Origin: Candidatus Pacebacteria bacterium CG10_big_fil_rev_8_21_14_0_10_44_54
GTDB lineage: Bacteria; Patescibacteriota; Microgenomatia; UBA1400; PJMF01
Direction of reading: 5' to 3'
Assembly: GCA_002772695.1 (NCBI GenBank)
Contig: PFDI01000016.1
Location: 1 to 32,016, forward strand
DNA length: 32,016 nt
Shown: in pieces, positions 7,570 through 15,413 of the stretch
How the letters are laid out: each line of letters starts with the position of its first letter
Numbering within the stretch: position 1 is the stretch's first letter
Position numbers and translations under genes: made by a program
Notes under the pieces: generated by a model
Told to the model about the DNA's origin: nothing
What the model saw: only the letters and a program-made list of their open reading frames with translations
The model's database searches: none

Positions 7570-8648
7570 AAAAAGATACTTCGATCCTCAACTCCGCAGA
7601 AGAAATGGAAATACTCGATAAAAGTAACACAAAAGGCTCGATCGAACAGTTTGCCCAACAAGCACAACATATCTGGCAACAAGCACAATCACTACGTATT
7701 TCTGGCGAATACAAACAAGTTAAAAATATTGTTGTCGGTGGCATGGGTGGCTCTGCACTCGGAACTCACGTAATCCAAACAGTTTTCAAAGATGAGATTA
7801 AATTGCCAATAACCATTGTTCCAGATTATGATCTGCCAGCATTTGTAAATGAACAAACACTCTTTGTCGCCTCAAGCTACTCAGGAACGACAGAGGAGAC
7901 ACTCGCTAGCACCAAACAAGCACTCGAGCGCGGAGCAAAGGTGACTGGCATAACTTCTGGTGGAGAACTCGCGAAGCTACTCAAAGCCAACAACGCTCCG
8001 GCGCTTGTCTTTACCCCAACCTACAACCCATCCGGTCAACCGAGAATGGCGCTCGGCTACTCAATTTTTGGACAAATTGCATTGTTGTCACAGCTAGGTG
8101 TTCTAAACGTTACTAACAAAGAAGTAGATGCAGTACTCGCAGCTATTGCAGATGTACATTTGCGAGCAGGTTTGGCAGTAGCGGAAAAAAATAATCCTGC
8201 CAAGTTGCTTGCATATCAATTTTCTAACCGTATTCCAATTATTACCGTTGCCGAACATCTTGAGGGCGTGGCGCATGTGTTTGCCAATCAACTCAATGAG
8301 AATGCCAAAACCTACTCAGAGTTTCGTGTAGTACCAGAGATAAATCATCACCTGCTAGAAGGTTTGCAATTTCCAAAAAATCGAGATGAAGTCTTATTCT
8401 TCTTTGCGGTTTTGTCCAAGCTATACCAGCCGAGCAATCGCAAGCGCATGAAACTGACGCAAGAAATTCTCCAAAACAATCACATTGAGTACCAAACGCT
8501 CGAGCTCAGTGGCAAAACTAAATTAGAACAAGCCTTTGAACTCCTAACCTTTGGCGCTTACGTCACATACTATTTGGCAATGCTACACCACCTCGATCCA
8601 GCCCCAATCCCGGTTGTCGATTGGTTCAAGAACAAGCTCAAAGACTAG
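7566..8648 (+). CDS. Bifunctional phosphoglucose/phosphomannose isomerase
   Basis: 360 residues from ATG 7566, which overlaps the kinase stop codon as ATGA and has an AGGA upstream. Two SIS domains are present. The first has IVVGGMGGSALGTHV (about 56-69) and SSYSGTTEETL (about 103-113), and YNPSGQPRMALGYS fits the dual-specificity PGI/PMI family. The second carries the His region NHHLLEGLQFPKN. The family isomerises glucose-6-phosphate and often mannose-6-phosphate to fructose-6-phosphate, in place of the classic Pgi. Together with the mutase and kinase upstream it makes a compact route from hexose-1-phosphates into glycolysis. Confidence 0.92.
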   Translation: MKKDTSILNSAEEMEILDKSNTKGSIEQFAQQAQHIWQQAQSLRISGEYKQVKNIVVGGMGGSALGTHVIQTVFKDEIKLPITIVPDYDLPAFVNEQTLFVASSYSGTTEETLASTKQALERGAKVTGITSGGELAKLLKANNAPALVFTPTYNPSGQPRMALGYSIFGQIALLSQLGVLNVTNKEVDAVLAAIADVHLRAGLAVAEKNNPAKLLAYQFSNRIPIITVAEHLEGVAHVFANQLNENAKTYSEFRVVPEINHHLLEGLQFPKNRDEVLFFFAVLSKLYQPSNRKRMKLTQEILQNNHIEYQTLELSGKTKLEQAFELLTFGAYVTYYLAMLHHLDPAPIPVVDWFKNKLKD

Positions 8649-8657
8649 TCTCGAGTG

Positions 8658-8666
8658 TGCTACGAT
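8658..8666 (+). promoter_or_regulatory. Leaderless extended -10 promoter
   Basis: TGCTACGAT is an extended -10 (hexamer 8661-8666) ending 6 nt before ATG at 8673. There is no clear -35, which extended -10 promoters can lack. It could drive the second half of the glycolytic cluster. Confidence 0.5.
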
Positions 8667-8672
8667 TACTGT

Positions 8673-10145
8673 ATGCCTGCCACCATGTTGCTTGGGCGCT
8701 CAAGTAGCCCAAGTGCAATTCCTATCTACCTCAAACTGCTGCATACCGCTCACATGCTTGGTGTACCTACTGCACCAACAGTATATGTTGGACCAAAAGC
8801 ACTCTTTGGCTCATTTCTCTCTCATCCCAAGGTTAAAGAATTGCTGTCGGATAGAGTAAAAGCGCAACACGAGCCAACAGTAGTTCGTTTAATTGAAGCA
8901 AAAATTCTACAACTCTTTCAAAAAGAAAAACTCTCGCACACTCTCACCAAAGAAATAACTCAGCAGTATCATCAGGAGCTCCTCGGTTCATTTGTTCGCA
9001 TTAGCTCTGGATATGAAAATATCATCGGTGATAGCAATCTTATTGAGTCACTGGCGGAGTACTCGAGTAAGCTCTTAGAACAAGGCTTGGCAGTAAGTCG
9101 AGACTCTGGTATGCCGCTGCTCTCGAGCATTGCTGGTGCTTTCATCCAAACACAGCTGCAAGCAAGTAGCTCTGGCATAGCATATTCAAAAAATACTACA
9201 CAACCAAATAAAAATACCATTGTTGTATCTGCGCAAATAGGTGTTGTGCCAGCACAATCAGACAGCGTTGCGCAAGATCGTTATGAAATCCACCGCTCAT
9301 CACTCAAAGAGATTGCGGCAAAAATTGGCACCAAAACAATCTGTTTTGGACGCACCCAAGATAGTTTTGAGAAAAAAAAGATACCGTCAAAACAACAAAA
9401 CGGTCGCGTTGTAACCAAAAAACAAACAGAGCAATTAGCAAAATTCACGATATCGATTTCACAAAAAGTCTTCCGTCCGATAGCGATGCGCTGGGAAATT
9501 GACAAAAATAATTTGTTCGTTACAGATGTCAGTGAGATAGTGCCTCAGCAAACAAGCGCCCCAGAAGATAGGGTCGCAAGTATCACTATCATCACTCCAA
9601 ACAACGATGCTTGGCAAATTCTCGATCGAAGATGGAAAAGTCAGCCAGAGAGTACTGCTGCCATTCTTGCAGATTTTTTACAAAGAACTCATCTAGCACC
9701 AGCTACAAACATTCGTATTCCAAACGTCACCAACCTACAAGAGCTAGAGGCGGCACGGACAAGCTTGTTGGCTGCAACTAGTACAACAAATACGTGGCAG
9801 TTCTGGCCCGAAATCTCCAGTCTTGGCATCTTATTTGAGTTAAAAAACTACTCAGCTCTTGATTTCTTTGACGGTATTATGCTTGATATACCTGGTTTAT
9901 TGCAGTCATTATATGTGACTCCTACCTGGTCTGACACTGAGTATGACTTACTTTTTTCCCTAATAGAACAACAGGTGCCAAACCATATGCTTCATGGTCT
10001 TATACTCCACGAACTACCCAGTAATACCCTGCAACATCTCGACTCAGTTGTCTATAAATATATTCATGCACCCGAAAGTTTGGAGCAAATATTACGCTCG
10101 CTTGTATCTGACCTTGAAGCAAAGCGGTGGAAGGCGCTACCATAG
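8673..10145 (+). CDS. PEP synthase/PPDK-like protein lacking the phosphohistidine domain
   Basis: 490 residues from ATG 8673, chosen because the -10 box is 6 nt upstream; GTG 8655 would lie inside the promoter. It resembles the N-terminal ATP-grasp domain of PEP synthase and pyruvate phosphate dikinase: a starting segment like LHTAHMLGVPTAPTVYV, VRISSGYEN (R109, matching VRSSATAED), SSSGIAYS and VVSAQIGV, then MRWEIDKNNLFVTDVSE, matching the IEWAxD...QxRP end of that domain. After it there is no GGxTSHAA phosphohistidine motif. The C-terminal part (FFDGIMLDIPGLLQSLY) vaguely recalls the PEP-binding barrel. Normal enzymes have about 750-900 residues. It lies between isomerase and enolase genes. 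It may be a degenerate or regulatory relative; activity is uncertain. Confidence 0.65.
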   Translation: MPATMLLGRSSSPSAIPIYLKLLHTAHMLGVPTAPTVYVGPKALFGSFLSHPKVKELLSDRVKAQHEPTVVRLIEAKILQLFQKEKLSHTLTKEITQQYHQELLGSFVRISSGYENIIGDSNLIESLAEYSSKLLEQGLAVSRDSGMPLLSSIAGAFIQTQLQASSSGIAYSKNTTQPNKNTIVVSAQIGVVPAQSDSVAQDRYEIHRSSLKEIAAKIGTKTICFGRTQDSFEKKKIPSKQQNGRVVTKKQTEQLAKFTISISQKVFRPIAMRWEIDKNNLFVTDVSEIVPQQTSAPEDRVASITIITPNNDAWQILDRRWKSQPESTAAILADFLQRTHLAPATNIRIPNVTNLQELEAARTSLLAATSTTNTWQFWPEISSLGILFELKNYSALDFFDGIMLDIPGLLQSLYVTPTWSDTEYDLLFSLIEQQVPNHMLHGLILHELPSNTLQHLDSVVYKYIHAPESLEQILRSLVSDLEAKRWKALP

Positions 10146-10151
10146 ACAGGC

Positions 10152-11423
10152 ATGCCTAAAATCCAAGGAGTATACGCCCGAGAAATTCTAGACTCTCGCG
10201 GATTACCAACTATCGAGTGCACTCTCTGGCTTGACACGGGTGGGATTGTCCTCACTAGTGTGCCTGCTGGAACCTCCGTAGGAAAGCACGAGGCGCGTGA
10301 GTTGCGCGACGGCGACCCCAATAGAATGATGGGTAAAGGCGTGCTCAAAGCCATAGAGAACATTAACACAATTATAGCGCCACAAATAATTGGCAAAGAT
10401 CCAACACAGCAGTCAGAAATTGACCAATTTCTTATACAACTTGATGGAACTTCAGATAAATCCAAGCTCGGCGCCAACGCAATTCTTGGGGTTTCGCAAG
10501 CTGTTTGCAAAGCTGGAGCTCTAACAGATAACGTTGCTCTTTACTACTACATCTTCAATAAATACCAACTCACGCAGGAGCTTTTTTTACCCACCAATAT
10601 TTTTACGGTAGTTAATGGTGGCGAACACGGTGCGGACAATTTGGATCTACAAGAGTTTCAAATTATACCTGCTAGTCATATTTCATTTCCCGACTCTCTA
10701 AGCATGGCAGTCACCTTGTTTCAAAAACTAGAAGAGGTCTTAATTCTGAAAGGAGCTATTCACTCCGTGGGCCTAGTCGGTGGTTTTACCCCAAATTTAT
10801 ATAGCAACAGCGATGTATTCGAAATTTTAGTTGAAACTATAAAGTCAAGTCCATACACATTAGCACAAGATTTGTTCTTTGGCGTAGACGCCGCAGCTTC
10901 GGAATTTTTTGAAGGGGGTAAGTATGGACTGCGTGATCGCGCACAACCATATACTAGTGGTGAACTAATTGAGTACTACCAAAAACTTCGCAGTCTCTAC
11001 AATGTATTTTATCTTGAGGACCCCTTTGCCGAAAATGATACTGGCTCGTGGCAAAGTATCACTGCATCACTAGGAGAAACAACTAAAATCGTTGGAGATA
11101 GCTTGCTCGTAACTAGTCAGACAAAGGTGCAAGAGGCAATCGATAAAAAGTATTGCAACACACTACTGGTTAAACCAAACCAAGTAGGCACTATCACTGA
11201 AACCATACAGGTGATCTCACTCGCCAGAAAAGCAGGATGGAGTATTGTGCTCTCACATCGTAGTGGTGAGACTAACGATGATTTTGTCGCAGATTTTGCT
11301 GTTGGCGTCGGAGCAGAGTACACCAAGTTTGGTCCTCCCAATAGAGGAGAGCGAACTGCCAAATATAATCGCTTGTCTCAAATTTATCAGGAACTTGGAC
11401 TCTCTCGACAGCAGCAATCATGA
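10152..11423 (+). CDS. eno: Enolase, with altered catalytic-acid loop
   Basis: 423 residues, normal length. Enolase converts 2-phosphoglycerate to PEP. Most of the active site is intact: the mobile loop PAGTSVGKHEARELRDGD, H159, E168 (DLQEF), metal ligands D246, E289 (LEDPF) and D316, K341, H369-R-S (SHRSGET) and K392. The loop that is normally VGDEGG reads VGLVGG here (residues 206-211), so the general-acid Glu (Glu211 of yeast, Glu208 of E. coli) is Val209 and the preceding Asp is Leu. The usual SEVFH helix is also changed to VTLFQ. It could be a weakened or repurposed enolase. It overlaps the phosphoglycerate mutase gene by 4 nt (ATGA). Confidence 0.9.
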   Translation: MPKIQGVYAREILDSRGLPTIECTLWLDTGGIVLTSVPAGTSVGKHEARELRDGDPNRMMGKGVLKAIENINTIIAPQIIGKDPTQQSEIDQFLIQLDGTSDKSKLGANAILGVSQAVCKAGALTDNVALYYYIFNKYQLTQELFLPTNIFTVVNGGEHGADNLDLQEFQIIPASHISFPDSLSMAVTLFQKLEEVLILKGAIHSVGLVGGFTPNLYSNSDVFEILVETIKSSPYTLAQDLFFGVDAAASEFFEGGKYGLRDRAQPYTSGELIEYYQKLRSLYNVFYLEDPFAENDTGSWQSITASLGETTKIVGDSLLVTSQTKVQEAIDKKYCNTLLVKPNQVGTITETIQVISLARKAGWSIVLSHRSGETNDDFVADFAVGVGAEYTKFGPPNRGERTAKYNRLSQIYQELGLSRQQQS

Positions 11424-13114
11424 CACAGCAGGCAGTCACACCTATTATCTCGAGCAAACCGCTCGACCCATCTCTGATGCAAAATAGTTATACTGGTCCA
11501 AAACCTGTTGTTTTGCTCGTGCTAGATGGTTGGGGGATCGGGCCGCAAAATGCTGGTAACGCTATTGCAACAGCGCACACGCCTAACATGGACGGCTACT
11601 GGGTTTCATACCCACATACCCAGCTTACGGCTAGTGGGCAAGCAGTTGGACTACCACAAGGAGAGGACGGCAACACAGAAACTGGTCATCTCAATATTGG
11701 TGCAGGACACATTGTGTACCAAGATTTGCCAAGAATAAATATGTCAATCGCAGATGGCTCTTTTTTTGCTTCACCCGCATTGCTCAACGCCGCCAAACAC
11801 GTACAAACAAATAATAGTACGCTGCATCTTATGGGCTTGATTGGAGCTGGTGGAGTCCACTCCAACATCGAACACCTCTATGCTCTGCTTAACTTCGCCA
11901 AGCAACAGCATCTGAGCAACGTATATATACATGCCTTCATGGACGGCAGAGACTCTCCTCCTACTTCTGGTATTGAGTACATTAGGCAGCTTATGGAAAG
12001 CTGTGAACACATGGGGGTTGGACAACTTGCTACCCTCATGGGCAGATATTACGCGATGGACCGAGATCGCAAGTGGGATCGAATTGAAAAAGCTTATGAC
12101 GCTCTCACTCTTGGTAGTCCTGACTCCTGTATTCTTGATCCTCTGCATTCATTCCAAGAGCAGTACAACAACGGCATAACCGATGAATTTATTGAACCAA
12201 TCAGTGTCTGCGGGCACGATGGACAGAAGCGAACAATTGAAAAAAATGATGCAGTCATTTTTTTCAACTTCCGGATTGATCGACCTCGGGAGCTCACCAG
12301 AGCATTTGTTATGCCAGATTTTGAACAAGGCATCCACACAACAGCATTTGACCCATATACCGAAAAATATGAAAAAACAAATATTCAAAAACCCCAAGCA
12401 AGCCAAACCTTTACTAGAAAAAAGATTTTAAGCAATCTTTATTTTGTAACTATGACTGAGTACGAGGCTGGTCTGCCGGTGGATATCGTCTTTCCGCCAC
12501 AGAAAATCTTGCATCCACTGGGCAAAGTTTTCTCGCAACAAGGTTTGTCACAACTTCGCATAACCGAAAGTGAAAAAGAACGGTTTGTAACCTACTACAT
12601 GAATGGGCAACAAGAATCTCTGTATGCAGGTGAAGATCGAGTCATTATACCTTCAAAAGGTGTGAAATCTTATGATCAAGCTCCAGAAATGAGCGCCTTT
12701 GAGATTGCAAAAGAGATGATTGATCGCATCATGACAGACAAATATCAGGTGATTATTTCTAATATTTGTAATGGTGATATGGTTGGACACACAGGTAATT
12801 TTGAAGCTGCTGTCCAAGCCTGTGAGATTGTTGATAAAGTTGTCGGCCAAATTGTGACAGCCGTCAATCAAAAAAATGGCATTGTGTTGATTACTGCAGA
12901 TCACGGCAATGTCGAAGAAATGATTAACACACAAACTGGTGCAGTAGATACAGAACACTCAATATACCCAGTGCCACTGCTCATCATTGGTAATCAATTT
13001 GCTCAAAAACCAATTATGTTGCCAACAGGTATTTTGGCAGACGTAGCGCCCACCATGCTCAAACTCATGGGAATTACTCCGCCCGAAAGCATGACTGGTC
13101 GATCTTTACTATAG
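11420..13114 (+). CDS. gpmI: Cofactor-independent phosphoglycerate mutase, Thr nucleophile
   Basis: 564 residues, slightly longer than the usual 510-550, mostly from an N-terminal extension of about 25 residues. It interconverts 3- and 2-phosphoglycerate. Alkaline-phosphatase-superfamily motifs are clear: VLDGWGIG (D36 metal ligand), GNTETGHLNIGAG, HAFMDGRDSPP, RYYAMDRDRKWDR, NFRIDRPRELT, GDMVGHTG and ITADHGNVEEM. The phosphorylated residue, normally Ser in GNSEVGHLNIGAG, is Thr86 here; Thr is used as nucleophile by other members of the superfamily. It is translationally coupled to enolase through an ATGA overlap, placing two consecutive glycolytic steps side by side. Confidence 0.93.
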   Translation: MTQQAVTPIISSKPLDPSLMQNSYTGPKPVVLLVLDGWGIGPQNAGNAIATAHTPNMDGYWVSYPHTQLTASGQAVGLPQGEDGNTETGHLNIGAGHIVYQDLPRINMSIADGSFFASPALLNAAKHVQTNNSTLHLMGLIGAGGVHSNIEHLYALLNFAKQQHLSNVYIHAFMDGRDSPPTSGIEYIRQLMESCEHMGVGQLATLMGRYYAMDRDRKWDRIEKAYDALTLGSPDSCILDPLHSFQEQYNNGITDEFIEPISVCGHDGQKRTIEKNDAVIFFNFRIDRPRELTRAFVMPDFEQGIHTTAFDPYTEKYEKTNIQKPQASQTFTRKKILSNLYFVTMTEYEAGLPVDIVFPPQKILHPLGKVFSQQGLSQLRITESEKERFVTYYMNGQQESLYAGEDRVIIPSKGVKSYDQAPEMSAFEIAKEMIDRIMTDKYQVIISNICNGDMVGHTGNFEAAVQACEIVDKVVGQIVTAVNQKNGIVLITADHGNVEEMINTQTGAVDTEHSIYPVPLLIIGNQFAQKPIMLPTGILADVAPTMLKLMGITPPESMTGRSLL

Positions 13115-13134
13115 TTTTATATAAAAAGATATAG

Positions 13135-13164
13135 TTGCGAGTTCGTGAGATATTCGGTTATGCT
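13135..13164 (+). promoter_or_regulatory. lexA promoter with possible operator
   Basis: TTGCGA (13135-13140), an 18-bp spacer and TATGCT (13159-13164). The predicted start near 13171 gives a leader of about 38 nt carrying AGGAGG (13198-13203), the strongest Shine-Dalgarno in the window, 5 nt before ATG 13209. The spacer holds GTTC-N7-ATTC (13141-13155), one base off the direct-repeat LexA box GTTC-N7-GTTC known from alphaproteobacteria. Confidence 0.45.
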
Positions 13165-13208
13165 AAGAAAGATTTGGGAAAGATACGCCCGAATAAAAGG
13201 AGGATATC

Positions 13209-13829
13209 ATGGCCGTCACACTCTACAAAAGACAGCGACAAATTGTAGATTTTATTGCCCAGTACATACAAAAAAATGGTTTTTCTCCCACTTTGCGAGA
13301 GATAGCCGAATCAATTGGTGTTTCGTCGCTCGCTACAGTTCATGAGCATCTGCAGGCCCTCCAACGCAAGAAAGTTATTAAACGACATGAAGGCGCAGTG
13401 CGAGGCATTGAGTTGATTGACCGTACATTCATGCGAATCTCCGACAGCGTTGACCTGCCACTACTCGGATATATCGCTGCTGGCTCGCCGATCGAGCCTC
13501 ACACCGATTCGGCTGCATCATTCAAAGTTTCACCTGAGATGATCTCCGGCAAAAAACGATCATATGTTTTGCAAGTCAAAGGCAAATCTATGATCGAAGA
13601 TCACATCGACGATGGAGACTATGTTGTTATAGAAGAGACGCAAGCAGTCAGTGATGGAGACATTGTTGTGGCACTGCTCGACAATGGCCTCGCAACCCTA
13701 AAACGATTTTATAAAGAACTAACTAGAGTTCGTCTCGAGCCAGCTAATTCAAGCATGAGTCCTATTTATGCCACCAACGTGCAGATTCAAGGTAGGGTAG
13801 TGGGGCTAATAAGAAAATTTCAATACTAA
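13209..13829 (+). CDS. lexA: LexA SOS repressor
   Basis: 206 residues, full length. The N-terminal winged helix (YKRQRQIVDFIAQYIQ... SPTLREIAESIGVSS...VHEHLQALQRK) binds DNA. The C-terminal S24 domain has the self-cleavage site A91-G92 (YIAAGSP), nucleophile S127 (GKSMIED) and base K165 (ATLKRFY). On DNA damage, RecA filaments trigger self-cleavage and free the SOS genes. uvrB and uvrA lie 2.4 kb downstream and are plausible targets, but no shared operator is obvious there. It converges with the adenosyltransferase gene with a 4-nt overlap. Confidence 0.95.
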   Translation: MAVTLYKRQRQIVDFIAQYIQKNGFSPTLREIAESIGVSSLATVHEHLQALQRKKVIKRHEGAVRGIELIDRTFMRISDSVDLPLLGYIAAGSPIEPHTDSAASFKVSPEMISGKKRSYVLQVKGKSMIEDHIDDGDYVVIEETQAVSDGDIVVALLDNGLATLKRFYKELTRVRLEPANSSMSPIYATNVQIQGRVVGLIRKFQY

Positions 13830-14383
13830 TGTTTTACGATAAATTGTCGCTCCTGAAAAGCAACCTGCTCATTTACGAAACAACGTAGTAAATAGAGATA
13901 ATCAGATAATCGATTGATGTAGCACATGAGATTTCTCGATTGTTTTTGCTGTCGGTTGAGCGTTATTAGTACGCGCTCAGCTCTGCGACAAACCGACCGA
14001 GCAATATCGCAATAGGCACCAAGCTGAGTGCCTCCGGGAAAAACAAATTTTGTGTGCCAATTATCTGAGAGCGCGAGCTGTAAAGCATGCGATTGCTTCT
14101 CCAGTTTGTCCAACGACCGTGCAGTGATAATAGCAGTTTTTGATCCAGCCAATTCAGCACCAAGATAAAATAATTGCTCCTGAATAACCAAAAGTTGCTC
14201 TTGTTGCTCGCCAAATCGCTCGCCAAACTGCACCACCACCAATCCCAGCCAAGAATTGAGTTCGTCTATCGTGCCAATAGCAGAAAAAATCGCAGCATCT
14301 TTTGGCAAGCGTTCTCCTGTTATCAAACCTGAACTACCTGTATCCCCGGTTTTTGTCGAAATCGATTGAATTTTCCTTGGCAC
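13826..14383 (-). CDS. PduO-type cob(I)alamin adenosyltransferase
   Basis: 185 residues from a GTG start. Family motifs are in order: STKTGDTGSSGL near the N-terminus (ATP site), GTIDELNSWLG, FVFPGGTQLGAYCDIAR, CRRAER and YINRLSDYLYLLRC. The enzyme attaches the 5'-deoxyadenosyl group of ATP to reduced cobalamin, making coenzyme B12. No other B12 gene is in the window, so the cofactor is probably salvaged, for example for a B12-dependent ribonucleotide reductase elsewhere. It is transcribed divergently from the CelD-like gene off a palindromic promoter, and a TACGAT box lies 5 nt before its start codon, so its mRNA is nearly or fully leaderless. Confidence 0.93.
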   Translation of the reverse strand: MPRKIQSISTKTGDTGSSGLITGERLPKDAAIFSAIGTIDELNSWLGLVVVQFGERFGEQQEQLLVIQEQLFYLGAELAGSKTAIITARSLDKLEKQSHALQLALSDNWHTKFVFPGGTQLGAYCDIARSVCRRAERVLITLNRQQKQSRNLMCYINRLSDYLYLLRCFVNEQVAFQERQFIVKH

Positions 14384-14405
14384 GTCTTATCGTATACTAT
14401 ACGAT
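14377..14405. promoter_or_regulatory. Palindromic divergent leaderless promoter
   Basis: 14389-14405 is a perfect 17-bp palindrome (ATCGTATA-C-TATACGAT). On + it gives TACGAT (14400-14405), 6 nt before ATG 14412, with TTGGCA (14377-14382) 17 bp upstream. On - it gives the same TACGAT, 5 nt before GTG 14383. Only 28 bp separate the two start codons. Confidence 0.6.
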
Positions 14406-14411
14406 GCGCTT

Positions 14412-15413
14412 ATGAACTACACAACCAAAATCATCACAACAAAACAAGCATTTCAAGATCTAGAAAATGAGTGGCAAAAATTACTTGAGTTGAGTGCGAC
14501 CAACCAAATTTTTCAAACACATGCGTTCTTGTTTTCCTGGTGGCAAGAATTTCATCCAGAAAAATTGTGCATTATCACGCTACGAGACGCAGAAAATAGG
14601 CTGGTTGCTGTAGCACCATTATTTAGCGAAGAAACTTCTGAAGGGGTAACAATGCGACTGCTTGGTTGTATCAATGTATCAGACTATCTAGACAGTCTAG
14701 TACAGAAACAGCTGCAGGATGAGCTCTATCCCATTTTATTAGAATCACTTGCCGGTCTTACTTGGAGATCGCTTGAGTGGTGTAGCCTGCCAGAAGAGTC
14801 TGCATCAAGGGTCTGGTTAAAGCAATTTTTTGTCTCTGAACGAGTAGTAGAAACACAACAAGACGTTTGTCCACAAATTATTTTACCCAAAACGTGGGAG
14901 ATATACTTATCAGAGCTCAACCGAAAACAGCGTCATGAGATTAGGCGAAAAACAAGAAGACTGCAGGAGAGAGAACATCGATTTGAAGAAATTAAAAACC
15001 CAACTCAACAAGATATTGATGATTTTATTTACTTACACAAACAATCATCACAAAATAAACGAGATTTCTGGGACAACGTGCACCTGGGATTCTTTCGCCA
15101 ACTGCTTCCAGAAATTGGCAAGAAAGATTGGCTTCGGCTTTATTTTTTGCGTGTCGAAAACGAGCGAGCGGCGACCATGCTCATATTTGACTATAACAAC
15201 CAATTTCTGCTTTACAATTCTGGCTTTTATCTTGATAAATATCGAGAACTCAGCGTAGGATCGCTGCTAGTCACATACACAATCAAGCAGGCAATTGCAC
15301 AAAAGAGACAAATATATGACTTTCTTCGAGGTGATGAGTCGTATAAATTTCGCTATACCAAAACGTCAAAGCCTATTTTTGATGTTTGTGTGACGCGTGC
15401 TGCTGCCAATTAA
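14412..15413 (+). CDS. CelD/BcsL-type GNAT acyltransferase
   Basis: 333 residues, matching the CelD (COG5653) branch of GNAT proteins, which has two tandem acetyltransferase-like halves. The first half contains FLFSWWQEF and an AVAPLF strand. The second carries NRKQRHEIRRKTRRL, the acyl-CoA-side region GFYLDKYRELSVGSLLVTYT, and the hallmark end YDFLRGDESYKFRYT. Relatives add acyl or aminoacyl groups to cell-surface polysaccharides or peptidoglycan; the substrate here is unknown. It is cytoplasmic, with no signal peptide. The start follows the leaderless promoter. The last 41 bp overlap the end of the convergent CofE-like gene. Confidence 0.82.
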   Translation: MNYTTKIITTKQAFQDLENEWQKLLELSATNQIFQTHAFLFSWWQEFHPEKLCIITLRDAENRLVAVAPLFSEETSEGVTMRLLGCINVSDYLDSLVQKQLQDELYPILLESLAGLTWRSLEWCSLPEESASRVWLKQFFVSERVVETQQDVCPQIILPKTWEIYLSELNRKQRHEIRRKTRRLQEREHRFEEIKNPTQQDIDDFIYLHKQSSQNKRDFWDNVHLGFFRQLLPEIGKKDWLRLYFLRVENERAATMLIFDYNNQFLLYNSGFYLDKYRELSVGSLLVTYTIKQAIAQKRQIYDFLRGDESYKFRYTKTSKPIFDVCVTRAAAN

